From: Pseudonocardia hydrocarbonoxydans | GTDB lineage: Bacteria > Actinomycetota > Actinomycetes > Mycobacteriales > Pseudonocardiaceae | DNA: 64,000 bases | Reading direction: 5' to 3' | NCBI RefSeq assembly: GCF_006539565.1 | Contig: NZ_BJNG01000006.1 | Coordinates: forward strand, 100,446 to 164,445 | In this document: piece after piece, positions 26,767 to 36,563 of the stretch | Layout of the letters: each line of letters starts with the position of its first letter | How positions within the stretch are numbered: position 1 is the stretch's first letter | Program-made: the position numbers and the translations under genes | The notes under the pieces: generated by a model | Told to the model about the DNA's origin: nothing | What the model saw: only the letters and a program-made list of their open reading frames with translations | Database searches by the model: none

Positions 26767-28089
26767 ATGCGCCGGCGCATCGTGCTCACCGTCGTCGCGG
26801 TGTGCGTCCTCGGGATCGCGGTGCTGTTCGTGCCGCTCGCCCTGGTCGTGGGCGAGCAGAACCGCAACGAGGACCTGCTGGAGCTGCAGCGCATGGCCGC
26901 GGTGGCCGCGCACCGGCTGCCCGATCTCGCCGCGTCGCCGTTCGACGCCGACCTGCTCGGCGACGGTGAGCCCGACCAGCGCTACGCCGTGTACGACGCC
27001 GCCGGACGGAAGGTGGCCGGGGACGGTCCTCCGGCCGCCGACCCGGTGGTCGCCGCAGCGCTGGCCGACACCGCCGCCGCCGGGACCGTGGGCTCCGAGA
27101 TCGTCGGGGCCGTGGCCACCGGCCCGGGCGGCGGCACCGTCACCGGCGCCGTGCGGGTCGCGGAGCCGCTGGCCGACAGCGTGGCCCGTACCCGGAACAC
27201 GATCGCGATGATCCTCGGCGTGGCTTTGTCCGCGATCGGCGTCGCGGCGCTGGCGGGTGCCTTGCTGGTCCGGCGTCTGCTGCGGCCGCTGGACCGGCTC
27301 CGCGAGGCCGCCACCCGCCTGGGTGACGGCGACTTCACGGTCACCGCGCCGCGCAGCGGTCTGCACGAGCTCGACCAGGTCGCCGCGGCCGTCGACTCCG
27401 CGGCGAGCCGGATCGGGCGCCTGGTCGAGCGGGAGCGGGCGTTCTCCGCGGACGCCTCGCACCAGCTCAAGACGCCGCTGGCCGCCGCCCGAGTGGTCGT
27501 CGAGACCGAGTTGATGGTGCCCCGACCGGACCCGACCGAGGCCCTCCGCGAGACCCTGGAGGCGCTGGAGCGGATGAACCTCACCGTCACCGAGCTGCTC
27601 ACCCTCGCCCGCGACGACCACACGACTCGCACCCCGGTCCGGATCGCCGACCTGCTCGCGGACGCGGAGCGCCGCTGGTCCACCGCCCTGCGCCGGTCGG
27701 GCCGCACGCTGGTCGTCGACACGAGCTCGGACGCCATGGTGCGGGTCTCCGCTGTGGCACTGGGCCACGTGCTCGACGTCCTGCTCGACAATGCCCGCGG
27801 CCACGGGGCCGGGCCCGTCGTCGTGACCACCGAGCCCGTCGCCGGTGGAGTGGCCGTGGCCGTCGCCGACTCGGGATCGTTAGGGGCCACCGCCGGACTG
27901 TTCCACCGCCGGCAGGCCGGCGCGTCCGGAACCGGTATCGGCCTCGCGCTCGCCAGGGCGCTGGCCGAGGCGGAGGGCGCGCGCCTGCGCCTGCGGTCGG
28001 CGTCCCCGACGACGTTCGAGCTGCTGATCCCCGCCGTCGCGGTGCACTCAGCGTCCGCACAGGTGCGGGCAGCAGGATCGGCGGGGTGA
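26767..28089 (+). CDS. Sensor histidine kinase (system 1)
   Basis: 440 residues. Two membrane segments (about 5-28 and 145-168) enclose an ~115-residue extracellular sensor with no recognised domain. HAMP follows, then HisKA with DASHQLKTPL (His232), and an ATPase domain with LLDNARGHG (N box), ADSGS and GTGIGLALARA (G boxes). Co-transcribed with the regulator. The stop overlaps the next gene's GTG (GTGA). DR box 4 lies inside its last 15 codons. Confidence 0.92.
   Translation: MRRRIVLTVVAVCVLGIAVLFVPLALVVGEQNRNEDLLELQRMAAVAAHRLPDLAASPFDADLLGDGEPDQRYAVYDAAGRKVAGDGPPAADPVVAAALADTAAAGTVGSEIVGAVATGPGGGTVTGAVRVAEPLADSVARTRNTIAMILGVALSAIGVAALAGALLVRRLLRPLDRLREAATRLGDGDFTVTAPRSGLHELDQVAAAVDSAASRIGRLVERERAFSADASHQLKTPLAAARVVVETELMVPRPDPTEALRETLEALERMNLTVTELLTLARDDHTTRTPVRIADLLADAERRWSTALRRSGRTLVVDTSSDAMVRVSAVALGHVLDVLLDNARGHGAGPVVVTTEPVAGGVAVAVADSGSLGATAGLFHRRQAGASGTGIGLALARALAEAEGARLRLRSASPTTFELLIPAVAVHSASAQVRAAGSAG
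28048..28063 (+). promoter_or_regulatory. DR box 4 (TCAGC-GTCCGC-ACAGG)
   Basis: Direct repeat at the 3' end of the kinase gene, 23-38 nt before the metallophosphatase GTG at 28086. An unusual coding-region location, but it fits control of the next gene. Confidence 0.5.
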
Positions 28090-28921
28090 CCGAGGGTGGC
28101 TGGTGGCGACGCGGCCGATGGGTTGCGCTCGCCCTGCCCGCAGTGCTGGCGACCGCGTTCGTGGCCGTGCAGTCTGCCGCGTCCGGTCCCCCCGGGCGGG
28201 CCGTCGCCGTCGGCGGTGGCGGGTACACCCGTGCCGCCGCTGCCTGGGTCGCCGCTCGTCCGCATCGCTGTGGCCGGCGACCCGGGCACGGCCGACGAGT
28301 TCGAGGCCCGCACCGCCGCCGTCATCGACACCCAGGAGACCGGCCGCGAGTTCGATGCGCTGCTGCTGCTCGGTGACCTCGTCTACGGCAGCGGAGATCC
28401 CGCGCTGGTGGACGCAGCGGTGACCCCGACCGTTCGCCGGCGTGCTGGACGGCCCGACCCGGCTGGTGCCCGTGCTGGGCAACCACGACGTCGTACGCGG
28501 CGAGCAGGACGCGCAGACGGCGTGGCTCGACCGCGCGCTCGCCGTCCCCGACCCACCGGGCGCGTGGACGATCGTCGCGATGCACCACCCGGCCTTCTCC
28601 GCCGGAGCCCACGGCACCGACGCCGACGTCCTCGACCTGCGGGCCCGCTGGGCCCCGATCTTCGCGCGCCACCGCGTGCCGCTGGTGCTGGCCGGGCAGG
28701 TTCACGACCACCAGCGTTCGCGACCGCAGGATGGCGTCACCTACGTGGTCTCCGGCGCCGCCGCCAAGCTGCGCCCGACCGAATCGCAGCCGTTCACCGC
28801 CGTGAGCACCTCGACCCGGCACTTCCTCGACCTCGCCGTCCACCCCGACCGGCTGGAGCTGCGCGCGGTCGACCAGGACGGCCGGCTGGTCGACACGGTG
28901 ACGCGGACCCGTCCGCGGTGA
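28086..28921 (+). pseudogene. Exported metallophosphatase, two frameshifts
   Basis: Signal/anchor VALALPAVLATAFVAVQS is in the first frame. IAVAGDPGTADEF and LLLLGDLVYGSGDP are in a second frame from about 28210. LVPVLGNHDVVRG, VAMHHPAFSAG and GQVHDHQRSRP are in a third frame from about 28425. Together they make one purple-acid-phosphatase-like protein of ~275 residues with all metal motifs (D, GDxxY, GNHD, HH, HxH). Two single-base indels would restore it, so sequencing error cannot be excluded. The start overlaps the kinase stop, linking it to the two-component system. Confidence 0.75.
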
Positions 28922-28927
28922 GCCCGC

Positions 28928-29926
28928 TCAGCCGCGGACGTCCACTGTGGCCATCATCCCGGCGTCCTCGTGGTCGAGGATGTGGCAGTGGTAGACGCTG
29001 CGTCCGGGTTGGGTGGTGAACGGGATACGGAGTCGGACCCAGCCGCGGGCTGGGATGAGGACGACGTCCTGGGGCACCCCGGTCGGTGAGGCGGCGTCGT
29101 TGTACTCGAGCACGGTGAACGGCCAGACGTGCAGTTAGAACGGATGTGCGAGCGGGCCGGGGTTGTCGATCGTCCATTCCTCGATGGCGCCCAGGGTGAC
29201 GGTCTGGTCGTAACGCTCGGGGCCGAAGGTCCGGCCGTCGATGGTGAAGGCCATCCCGCCCGTGCCCATGCCCATCTGGAAGGCGATCCGCCGCCGCCCG
29301 GTCACCGGCCCGGCGGCGGGCGCCTCGGCGGGCAGGGCTGCGGGCAGCGACGGGGCGGTGACCGGTGCCCCGGCGGTCACCATGGTGGCCAGGGTGACCG
29401 GCCCGCTGCTCGCGGCGCTCCCGCCCATCATCCCGCCCATGCTTCCCCGGTCGACGGCGTCGGCGATCAGCGAGAAGCGGCCGGTGCCGGTGGGACGGAC
29501 GATCACGTCGGCCCGGTTGCCCGGGGCGAGCATCACCCGGTCCGCGGCGACCGGGGCGGGCAGGAACCTGCCGTCCTGGGCGACCCGGACGAGCTGGTGG
29601 GCGTCGAGGCGGATCGACAGCACCCTCGACACCCAGCCGTTGACGATCCGCCAGCGCTGCGTCGCGCCGGGGGCCGCGGGGATGGTGGGCTGGTGCTGGC
29701 CGTTGACCAGGACCAGCTCGCCCTGGCGCCCCATGACCCGGTCCATCGCGCTCACCTCGACCAGCCCGCCGACACCGTCGAGGGTGGTGTCGGTGACCAG
29801 CAGCACCCGGTCCTGCGCCACCGCCACGTCGGGGTCCGGCCCGGGTGGGGCGACCAGCAGCGCACCGGCGAGCCCGCCGAAGATCTGATCGGCCACGCCC
29901 GTCGCGGACCCGGCACGCACCACCCG
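28928..29926 (-). pseudogene. Multicopper oxidase, 5'-truncated and interrupted by a stop codon
   Basis: The minus frame encodes the second and third cupredoxin domains (ADQIFGGLAGALLVAPPG, QRWRIVNGWVSRVLSIRLD, DRVMLAPGNRADVIVRP, a Met-rich GSMGGMMGG and TIDNPGPLAHPF). A TAA at 29135-29137 follows, and the same frame continues LHVWPFTVLEYNDAA and VYHCHILDHEDAGMM to the stop at 28928. The TAA replaces the first His of the expected HLH copper motif. The N-terminal domain with HWHG is missing; the sequence runs directly into a truncated TauE gene. Nonfunctional as drawn. An intact paralogue is at 47619. Confidence 0.8.
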
Positions 29927-30287
29927 GCGCCTCCTCGGAGCTCCCGCGCAGCATCGCGACCGCGACGACGACCATCAACACCGAGAACGCCACCAGCAGC
30001 CACCGGTCGGCGACCAGGCGGCCCAGCGCGGCCCCGGCGAACGCGGTGGGCACACCCGCGGCGCCGAACACCAGCGCCACCGGCCACCGGATCACCCCGG
30101 ACCGCAGCCGCACCGCCAACCCGCCCGCAGCCGACACGGCCACCAACAGCAACGACCCGAACACCGCGGCCGCCACCGGCTGGCCGGCCCCGTAGACCAG
30201 GGCCGGGACCGCCAGGATCGAACCACCCGCACCGAGCAGCCCCAGCGCGGCACCGATGACCAGGCCGAACACTCCGGCGAGGATCAC
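29927..30287 (-). pseudogene. TauE/SafE permease, N-terminal half only
   Basis: ATG 30287 opens VFGLVIGAALGLLGAGGSIL, the first TauE/SafE repeat, with four hydrophobic segments up to about residue 118 (MVVVAVAMLRGSSEEAP). Homology then stops and the frame runs antisense-like through the multicopper oxidase remnant. The second half is lost at a deletion junction near 29927. TauE-type permeases carry sulfite or related anions in cst-type persulfide operons, matching the upstream genes. Confidence 0.75.
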
Positions 30288-30321
30288 CGCGCCTGCCTCG
30301 GGCTGCAGGGCCGCGGGCCGC

Positions 30322-31707
30322 TCACGGGGTGGTGGTCAGCGGGACACCGGCTCTTTCGGCATCGCCGTAGTTGTCGTCGATCACGACCACGGTGCGCCCG
30401 GCGCGCGCGAGCAGCGACGCGGCCGCGGTGGCGCGGTAGCCGCTGCCGCAGTGCACCCACACCGACCCGGCCGGGACCTCGTCGAGCCGGTCCGGTAGCT
30501 CGGGCAGCGGGACGTGCACCGCGCCGCGCACGTGCGAGGCGTCCCACTCGGTGCCCAACCGCACGTCGAGCACCACCTCGGCCGGCGGCAGATCAGCGCT
30601 GCGCCGGCCGTCGAGCTCACCGGCGAGGTCGACGAAACCGGCGCTGGGCAGCTCGCCCAGCCGGGCCGGGTCGACGGCCAGCTCGTGGGGATCACCTGTA
30701 GCGGCGGCGACGATCCGGTCGACACCGATCCGGACCAGCTCGCGCTGCGCCTGCGCCACCTGGTCCGGGGTGTCGCCGAGCAGCGTGATCGGGGCACCGT
30801 GCGGGGCCATCCAGCCCAGCCAGGTCGCCATCGGCCCGTCCAGCCCGAGACTCACCGTCCCGGCGAGATGGGAGGCGAGGTAGGCCTTGCGGTGGCGCAG
30901 GTCGACCACCCACTCCCCGTCGCCGAGCCGGCGCGCCAGCTCGGCCGGGTCGGCTGTGGTCGGCGGGCGCAGGTCCACAGGGGCCGGGCCGGCGGTGTTG
31001 AGCGCACCCATGTGCGCGTAGTAGGCGGGGTAGGCACCCAACCCGGCCAGGGTTTCCCGGACGAACTCGTCGCGGGCCAGCCGCAGCACCGGGTTGACCT
31101 GCTTCTCGTGCCCGATCGTGGAGTCGTTCCCCGAGGCGGGGGTGGCGGTGCAGAAGCTGCCGAACCCGTGGGTCGGCCACACCTGCGCCCCGTCGGGCAG
31201 CGCGTCGGCCATCGCCGCGGCCGAGGCGTGCTGCGCGCGGGCCAGTGCCTCCGCGTGCTCGTCGCCGAGCAGGTCGGTGCGCCCGGTGGTGCCGTAGAGC
31301 AGTGACCCGCCGGTGAACACCCCCTGCGGCCCGTCCGCGCCCTCCAGCACGTAGGACAGGTGGTGGAAGGTGTGCCCCGGGGTGGCCAGCACCCGCAACC
31401 GCAGCCGCGGCGAGGCCTCCAGCACGTCCCCGTCGACGACGCCGGTGCGTTCGAACGCGAGGTCGTCCTGCGCCGACATCACATAGGCCGCTCCGGTGAG
31501 GCGCGCGAGCTCCAGACCACCGGAGACGTAGTCGTTGTGCACGTGGGTCTCCACGACGTGGGTGATCCGCACCCCGAGCCGCCCGGCCAGGGCCAGGACC
31601 CGGTCCACGTCGCGCTGCGGGTCGACCACCACCGCCACCTCACCGTCGGAGGCGAGGTAGCTGCGGTCACCCAGCGAGGATGTCTCGATCACTTCGACGT
31701 CGATCAC
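30322..31707 (-). CDS. Persulfide dioxygenase-rhodanese fusion (CstB-like)
   Basis: 461 residues. N-terminal metallo-beta-lactamase fold of the ETHE1 type: THVHNDYVSGG, AYVMSAQDD, ATPGHTFHHLSYV, GGSLLYGTTGRTDL, WPTHGFGSFC. Two rhodanese domains follow: one degenerate (about 245-345, WVVDLRHRKAYLASHLAGT, no Cys) and one with the active loop VHCGSGYRA near 425. Oxidises glutathione- or protein-bound persulfide to sulfite/thiosulfate. Same strand and order as a CstR-type operon: cstR, rhodanese, this gene, TauE. Confidence 0.9.
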   Translation of the reverse strand: MIDVEVIETSSLGDRSYLASDGEVAVVVDPQRDVDRVLALAGRLGVRITHVVETHVHNDYVSGGLELARLTGAAYVMSAQDDLAFERTGVVDGDVLEASPRLRLRVLATPGHTFHHLSYVLEGADGPQGVFTGGSLLYGTTGRTDLLGDEHAEALARAQHASAAAMADALPDGAQVWPTHGFGSFCTATPASGNDSTIGHEKQVNPVLRLARDEFVRETLAGLGAYPAYYAHMGALNTAGPAPVDLRPPTTADPAELARRLGDGEWVVDLRHRKAYLASHLAGTVSLGLDGPMATWLGWMAPHGAPITLLGDTPDQVAQAQRELVRIGVDRIVAAATGDPHELAVDPARLGELPSAGFVDLAGELDGRRSADLPPAEVVLDVRLGTEWDASHVRGAVHVPLPELPDRLDEVPAGSVWVHCGSGYRATAAASLLARAGRTVVVIDDNYGDAERAGVPLTTTP

Positions 31708-31732
31708 GACAGATCTCCTTCGTCTCGTCGGT

Positions 31733-31762
31733 TCGGCCGGATCGGCCGGATCGGCCGGTTCG
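31733..31762. repeat. Short tandem repeat (CGGCCGGAT units)
   Basis: About three imperfect units of CGGCCGGAT in the gap between the persulfide dioxygenase and rhodanese genes, noncoding on the operon strand. May be a slippage tract. Confidence 0.55.
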
Positions 31763-31768
31763 GTGGGC

Positions 31769-32083
31769 TCATCGGGCGCCGGTGTCCACGGGGCGTCCGG
31801 AGCTGATCCAGCCGGCGGTCCCGCCGGCCACCGACACCGGTCGCGCCCCTGCAGCGGTCAGCGCCTCGGCCGCCTTGGCACTGCGGCCCCCGGACTGACA
31901 GATCACGTACAGCTCCTGCCCGGCGTAGCGGCCCGGGTCGGTGACCACCCGCTCCAGCGGCACGTTCACCGCGCCGGGCACATGCCCGGCCGCGAACTCC
32001 TCGGCGGAGCGCACATCCACCACCGCCACATCGCTGCGACGTCCCGTCGCGAACTGCTCCACATCAACCTCGTGCATCTGCAC
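31769..32083 (-). CDS. Single-domain rhodanese sulfurtransferase
   Basis: About 104 residues. VAVVDVRSAEEFAAGHVPGAVNVPLE opens the fold, and the active-site loop ICQSGGRSAKAAE contains the catalytic Cys. It would pass sulfane sulfur from persulfides to acceptors. GTG 32083 is preferred because GAGGAGG sits about 8 nt upstream; an ATG at 32077 and an upstream frame through the operator are less likely. The CstR operator lies just upstream at 32104. Confidence 0.85.
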   Translation of the reverse strand: MQMHEVDVEQFATGRRSDVAVVDVRSAEEFAAGHVPGAVNVPLERVVTDPGRYAGQELYVICQSGGRSAKAAEALTAAGARPVSVAGGTAGWISSGRPVDTGAR

Positions 32084-32103
32084 GACCATCACCTCCTCAT
32101 CAG

Positions 32104-32123
32104 GGATACCCGGGGGGGTATCC
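32104..32123. promoter_or_regulatory. CstR/CsoR-family operator (GGATACCC-GGGG-GGGTATCC)
   Basis: Perfect 8-bp inverted repeat with a 4-nt G spacer, directly upstream of the rhodanese gene. A TACCC...GGGTA core is typical for the CsoR/CstR family. The probable ligand-responsive repressor is the CstR-like protein at 32189. Confidence 0.75.
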
Positions 32124-32188
32124 GCACAACACAGCTCTGCCATCGGTCACATCCTCAGACAACCCGGGGTGAGACCCGGAGGCGCTGA

Positions 32189-32512
<324 letters not shown>

Positions 32513-32537
32513 TCATGAAGGCCAGAACCACCGCGGA

Positions 32538-33303
32538 TCAGGCGACGGCGGCGCCGAACACGGAGCCGATCACGTAGGTGATGGGCCAAGCCCAGGCCAC
32601 CGCCGATCACGACGCGCAGCACCGCACGCCCCGCGTGACCGCCGCCGATCCGCGCTCCCACCCAGCCGGCCGCTCCGAGCGCGCCCAGGACCACCAGCAC
32701 CGTCACCGGCACCCGCCACGCCGCGGGCGGCAACAGGATCGCGAGCAGCGGCAGTACCGCTCCCGCGACGAACGCGAGTGCCGAGGCACCGGCGGCCTGG
32801 AGCGGGCTGGTCAGCTCGTCGGCGTCGAGCCTGAGCTCGGCGTCCAGATGTGCGGCCAGTGGATCGCGCGCGGTCAGCTCCTCGGCGACCGTGCGAGCGG
32901 TCGACGGGCTCAGACCTCTCGCCTCGTACAGCGCGGCGAGCTCGGTGAGCTCCTGCTCCGGGTTCTGCTGCAACTCCCGCCGCTCCTGCGCGACCTGGTC
33001 GAGTTCCGCGTCGCGTTGGCTGCTCACCGACACGTACTCACCCAACGCCATCGGCACCGCTCCGGCGGCCAGCCCGGCGATACCGGCGGTGAAGATCGGG
33101 CCCCGCTCGGTCGTCGCCCCGGCCACCCCGACCACCAGCCCGGCCACTGAGACGATCCCGTCGTTCGCGCCGAGTACCCCCTCTCGCAGCCAGTTCAGCC
33201 GCGCAGCCAGCCCACCCGCGTGCGACTCACCGCTGTGCACGACCCGATCCGCGATCTCGCCGCCCGCCGGGTCGTGGCCGCCTGTCCGGTCATGGTCACG
33301 CAT
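32538..33303 (-). CDS. VIT/CCC1-family transporter, frameshifted near the 3' end
   Basis: Vacuolar-iron-transporter-like membrane protein predicted to move Fe2+/Mn2+. LNWLREGVLGANDGIVSVAGLVVGVAGAT, then GIAGLAAGAVPMALGEYVSVSSQRDAE, are the family N-terminal signatures; three further hydrophobic segments follow. An extra C near 32587 breaks the frame. If skipped, the reading continues ITYVIGSVFGAAVA and stops at 32538, a normal ending. Without correction the frame ends at 32449. Likely a one-base error or a very recent lesion. ATG 33303 lies inside the end of the apbE frame. Confidence 0.8.
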
Positions 33304-34181
33304 GCCGGGTCCCCTCTGTGCACGGCGGCGACGCGGGCCGGTTCATCGACGACGGAGCTCCGACCGCGACCCTCGCGACGGTACCCAGGCGCGGGACCGG
33401 GTGCCCCCTGTCCGGGGCGGCGTCCGGCGGGCCCGACCCAGCCCGGGGTGGTGTGCACGGCCTCACCCCGGGTGACGACGAGGGCCTCGAAGCCATCCAG
33501 GCTCGCCAACCACGGCAGGGCGTCGAGACCGGCCGCGGACGCCGCGGTGGACAGCGCGTCCGCGACCGCCAGGTCCGGGCCGGTCACCGTGGCGGATCGC
33601 AACGGCTCGACCCGGCGACCCGAATGCGGATCCACGGCGAGGGTGCCCCGCTCGTAGGCACCGGACGTCGCGACCGCGCCGTCCCGCACGACGAGCACGT
33701 CGAGCATCCGGGTGCGATCGGCCGGGTCGACGACGCCGACCTGCCAGCCCGGCCGTCCGTCCACGCCCGGGTTCGCGTCCCCGCGGACGCGGACGTCACC
33801 GCCTGCGTTGACGCAGTGGTCGTCGAAGCCGTGGGCGACGAGCACGTCCGAGGCCCGCTGCGCGGCCCAGCCCTTCACCAGCCCGGTCGGGTCGACCCCG
33901 CCCGGGATCGCCCACGGGTCGAACCATCCGGCGGTCAGATCCCGGCGGCGGGCGCACAGCGTGAGCACCTGCTCGACCCAGGGGTGGCAGGCGTCGAGCG
34001 CGAGCGTTCCCGCGCGCAGGCGGCTGACGTCGCTGTCGGGTCGCCAAGTGCTGAACACTCGGTCGACCTCATGGAGCAGCGCGACCACCTCGGCCACGGC
34101 CCGGTCCGCCGGGCCTGCGACGCGCAGGTCCACGGTGACGGCGGTACCCATGACGTGCTCGACGTGCAGCCGCCCGCTCAC
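33195..34181 (-). CDS. apbE: FAD:protein FMN transferase (ApbE)
   Basis: Attaches FMN covalently to a Thr/Ser in extracytosolic flavoproteins. Seen: HVMGTAVTVDLRV start, EVDRVFSTWRPDSDVSRL, DPTGLVKGWAAQRA, VNAGGDVRVRG, ATSGAYERG and the C-terminal GPDLAVADALSTAA with VADALST. GTG 34181 overlaps the FMN-binding gene's stop (GTGA). The recognisable protein ends near TTPGWV; the frame stays open another ~80 codons into the VIT gene, so a late frameshift or a natural extension is possible. The presumed substrate is the adjacent FMN-binding protein. Confidence 0.9.
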   Translation of the reverse strand: MSGRLHVEHVMGTAVTVDLRVAGPADRAVAEVVALLHEVDRVFSTWRPDSDVSRLRAGTLALDACHPWVEQVLTLCARRRDLTAGWFDPWAIPGGVDPTGLVKGWAAQRASDVLVAHGFDDHCVNAGGDVRVRGDANPGVDGRPGWQVGVVDPADRTRMLDVLVVRDGAVATSGAYERGTLAVDPHSGRRVEPLRSATVTGPDLAVADALSTAASAAGLDALPWLASLDGFEALVVTRGEAVHTTPGWVGPAGRRPGQGAPGPAPGYRREGRGRSSVVDEPARVAAVHRGDPACVTMTGQAATTRRAARSRIGSCTAVSRTRVGWLRG

Positions 34182-34663
34182 GCCGACCCGCCCGACGTGG
34201 TCGCCGCGGCGCGGGCCGCGTCGAGGGCGGCCTGCAGGCTCGTCCGGTAGCCCTGGCTGGTGTAGGTCGCACCGGACACGGTGTCGATCCCGGCCCCCTG
34301 CCGGTCGAGCACCTGGCGGGACAGCAGCGGCTCGGCCCGTCTGTTGATCTGGTCCGACTCGCCACCGGCCGGCAGCTGCAGGGCCCGCGCCGCGGTGATC
34401 CGCCCGCCGGTCACCGTCACCTCCACCTGCACCGGGCCGTAGTCCGTACGCACGACCGTCCCGGTCCCGACCACCGTCAGTGGCCCCGCGGGAGCGGGTG
34501 ACGGGGTCGAGGAGGTATCGGGGCCGGTGGCGGGGGCCGCCGCGACGACCCGGGACGTCGCCGGCGGACCGCCGGGCGCGACGGCGTCGGCCACGGTCAA
34601 CACGGGGACCGCCACCGCCAGGCCCAGGGCCACGCCGGCGAGGGTGCGCTGGATCGGTCGCAC
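34178..34663 (-). CDS. Exported FMN-binding domain protein (ApbE substrate)
   Basis: 161 residues. Signal segment LAGVALGLAVAVPVLTVADA, a Pro/Ser/Thr linker, then an FMN-bind domain (about 70-150). It carries the flavinylation motif DTVSGATYTS, where the second Thr after SGA is the site modified by ApbE. GTG 34663 follows AAGGAGAT. It would carry electrons between a membrane flavocytochrome and an extracytosolic acceptor. The partner genes apbE (downstream) and a ferric-reductase-like gene (upstream) are adjacent and co-directional. Confidence 0.9.
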   Translation of the reverse strand: MRPIQRTLAGVALGLAVAVPVLTVADAVAPGGPPATSRVVAAAPATGPDTSSTPSPAPAGPLTVVGTGTVVRTDYGPVQVEVTVTGGRITAARALQLPAGGESDQINRRAEPLLSRQVLDRQGAGIDTVSGATYTSQGYRTSLQAALDAARAAATTSGGSA

Positions 34664-34685
34664 GGGGCATCTCCTTGGAAGGTGT

Positions 34686-36076
34686 TCAGAGGACGAGGGT
34701 CTCGGTGTGGACGGCGTCGGCCGGGACGCCCAGATCGGTGAGCGTGGCGATCAGGTCCGCGGTCAGCGACGGCGGTCCGCACAGGTACACCTCACGGCTC
34801 GCGACGTCGGGGACCAGTGCCCGCAGGTGGTCCGCGCCCAGCGGACGCCCCGGTGCTGCCGCGGGACCGCGCGGGTCCGTGACCAGGTGGACGCGTGCCG
34901 CCGACCGCTCGGCCGCGATCCGGCTCAGCTCACCGTGCGGGACCGCGTCGTGCAGGGTGGACGCGCGGTGCACGACGACCACGTCGACGTCGCGGGGCAG
35001 GTCCTCGAGCAGCGCGCGCACCGGCGCGATGCCGGATCCCACCCCGACGAGCAGGACCCGGTGGTTGCGCCGCACCACGTCCGTGAGGACGCCGTAGGGG
35101 CCCTCGATCAGCACGCGCGTACCCCTGCCCAGGCGCGCCAGCGCCCGGCTGCCGCCGCCGACCTCGCGCGCGGTGAACCGCATGCCGTCCCGGTCCGGGA
35201 CGGCGGACAGGCTGTAGGGAAAGGCTGCGCCACCAGCCGTCCGCGATCAGGAAGCGCCAGCGCAGGAACTGCCCCGCCGCGGACACCGAGCCGGTCCAGG
35301 TCACGACCGGTGAGGTGGACCGAGACGACGTCCGCGGATTCGCGCACCACGGCGTCGACACGGACCCGGTGGCGCGCGCTGCGCCACAGCGGCAGCCCGA
35401 CGCGGTAGAGCGCGACCGCCGCGCCGGCCACGACGAGCTGCGCGGTCCACCAGGTCGAGAGCCACGGCGGGCCGAGCACCGCCGAGCCCGCGGAGAGTTG
35501 GTGGCCGAACGCGAGCAGCACCGCCGCGTAGGTGCCCAGGTGCAGCAGGTACCAACCCTCATATGGCAGCCAGCGTCGCGCGGCGCGCACCGACGCCGCA
35601 CCGGCGAGCACGATCAGGACCGTGGCGGCGACCGCATCGAGGTAGTCGCCGCCCAGCGTCCACAGCTGTGACCACCACCCGCCGCCGCCCCGTGCGGTGG
35701 CGGCGGCGGCGAGGAGCAGCGGGTGGGCGAGCACGGCGGTGAGCGTGAGCGGGCCGAGCGTGCGGTGCCAGCGCAGCAGCCGGTCCTGCCCGGCGGCGTT
35801 CTCCAGCCACGGCACCCGCGCGGCCAGCAGCACCTGCGCCAGCACGAGCACCTCGGCGAGCAGGCCGGCCGTGCGCCCGCCCCACAGCGCGAGACCCCCG
35901 GCCCCGGAGGCGTCGAGCGGGAACCGGACGACCGCCAGCGCGAGGACCAGGCCGACGTCGACCCCGCCGAGCAGAAGCAGTGTGTCCGCGGCCCGGCCGG
36001 GCCGCACCCGGGGCCCGTCGCCGCAGTCGGCGGGCGGCCCGGACACGCCGGGCCACGCCACCGTCGACCGGGTCAC
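34686..36076 (-). pseudogene. Ferric-reductase-like flavocytochrome, two frameshifts
   Basis: N-terminal membrane part in one frame with paired histidines 12-13 residues apart in two helices (RWHRTLGPLTLTAVLAHP and LLHLGTYAAVLLAFGHQL), the bis-haem pattern. The ferredoxin-reductase part begins HRVRVDAVVRESADVVSVHL. It then shifts frame near 35290 (AAGQFLRWRFLIADGWW) and again near 35225 (YSLSAVPDRDGMRFTAREVG). It ends intact with VLLVGVGSGIAPVRALLEDL and REVYLCGPPSLT. Two indels restore a ~465-residue protein, so either sequence errors or early decay. GTG 36076 overlaps the upstream receiver gene. Confidence 0.75.
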
Positions 36077-36519
36077 GACGCCTGCCCGGCGACGTGCCGG
36101 CCGCCCCGGATCGATCCCGCCCGCCTCCGCAGGTGTGCCCGCAGCCGGGCGACGAGCTCCTCGGGATGGACGCGGGCCGGGACGCAGTCGTCGGCCCCGG
36201 CCTCCAGCGTGTCGACGACGCGTCCCGGGACGCCTGCGGCGTCCATGACCACGACCACCACCCACGGCGCCACGCGGCTCAGCTCGCGGCACAGCCCCAC
36301 CGCGACGCGGGTCGACCGGCCGGCCACCACCAGCACGGCGACGGGGCCGTGGTTGCCGACCTCGTCGAGCCACCGCGACGCCGCGGCTCGTCCGCTGCAG
36401 CGCTGCACGGCGAAACCGGCACCGTCCAGCGCTGCCGCGAGCGGGTCGCGGGGAACGGCCCCGGCGTCCCGGGGGTCCACGACGAGCTGCACACACGGGC
36501 GTTCGGCCTGCTGGTCCAT
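36073..36519 (-). CDS. Stand-alone degenerate receiver-domain protein
   Basis: 148 residues with response-regulator receiver topology: VQLVVDPRDAG, then PVAVLVVAGRST, WVVVVVMDAAG and GADDCVPARVHPEELVARLRAHLRR. The phospho-acceptor Asp is absent (AGRS where LDLxLP is expected) and the conserved Lys is replaced (VPAR for VTKP). It is therefore a pseudo-receiver that cannot use the normal Asp-phosphate switch. No DNA-binding output. Its stop overlaps the flavocytochrome GTG. Perhaps a protein-binding regulator of the electron-transfer or ABC module; unknown. Confidence 0.7.
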   Translation of the reverse strand: MDQQAERPCVQLVVDPRDAGAVPRDPLAAALDGAGFAVQRCSGRAAASRWLDEVGNHGPVAVLVVAGRSTRVAVGLCRELSRVAPWVVVVVMDAAGVPGRVVDTLEAGADDCVPARVHPEELVARLRAHLRRRAGSIRGGRHVAGQAS

Positions 36520-36563
36520 CTCACGTCCTCTCGATCGGAACGGGTCTGTCCGGTGCGTACGGG

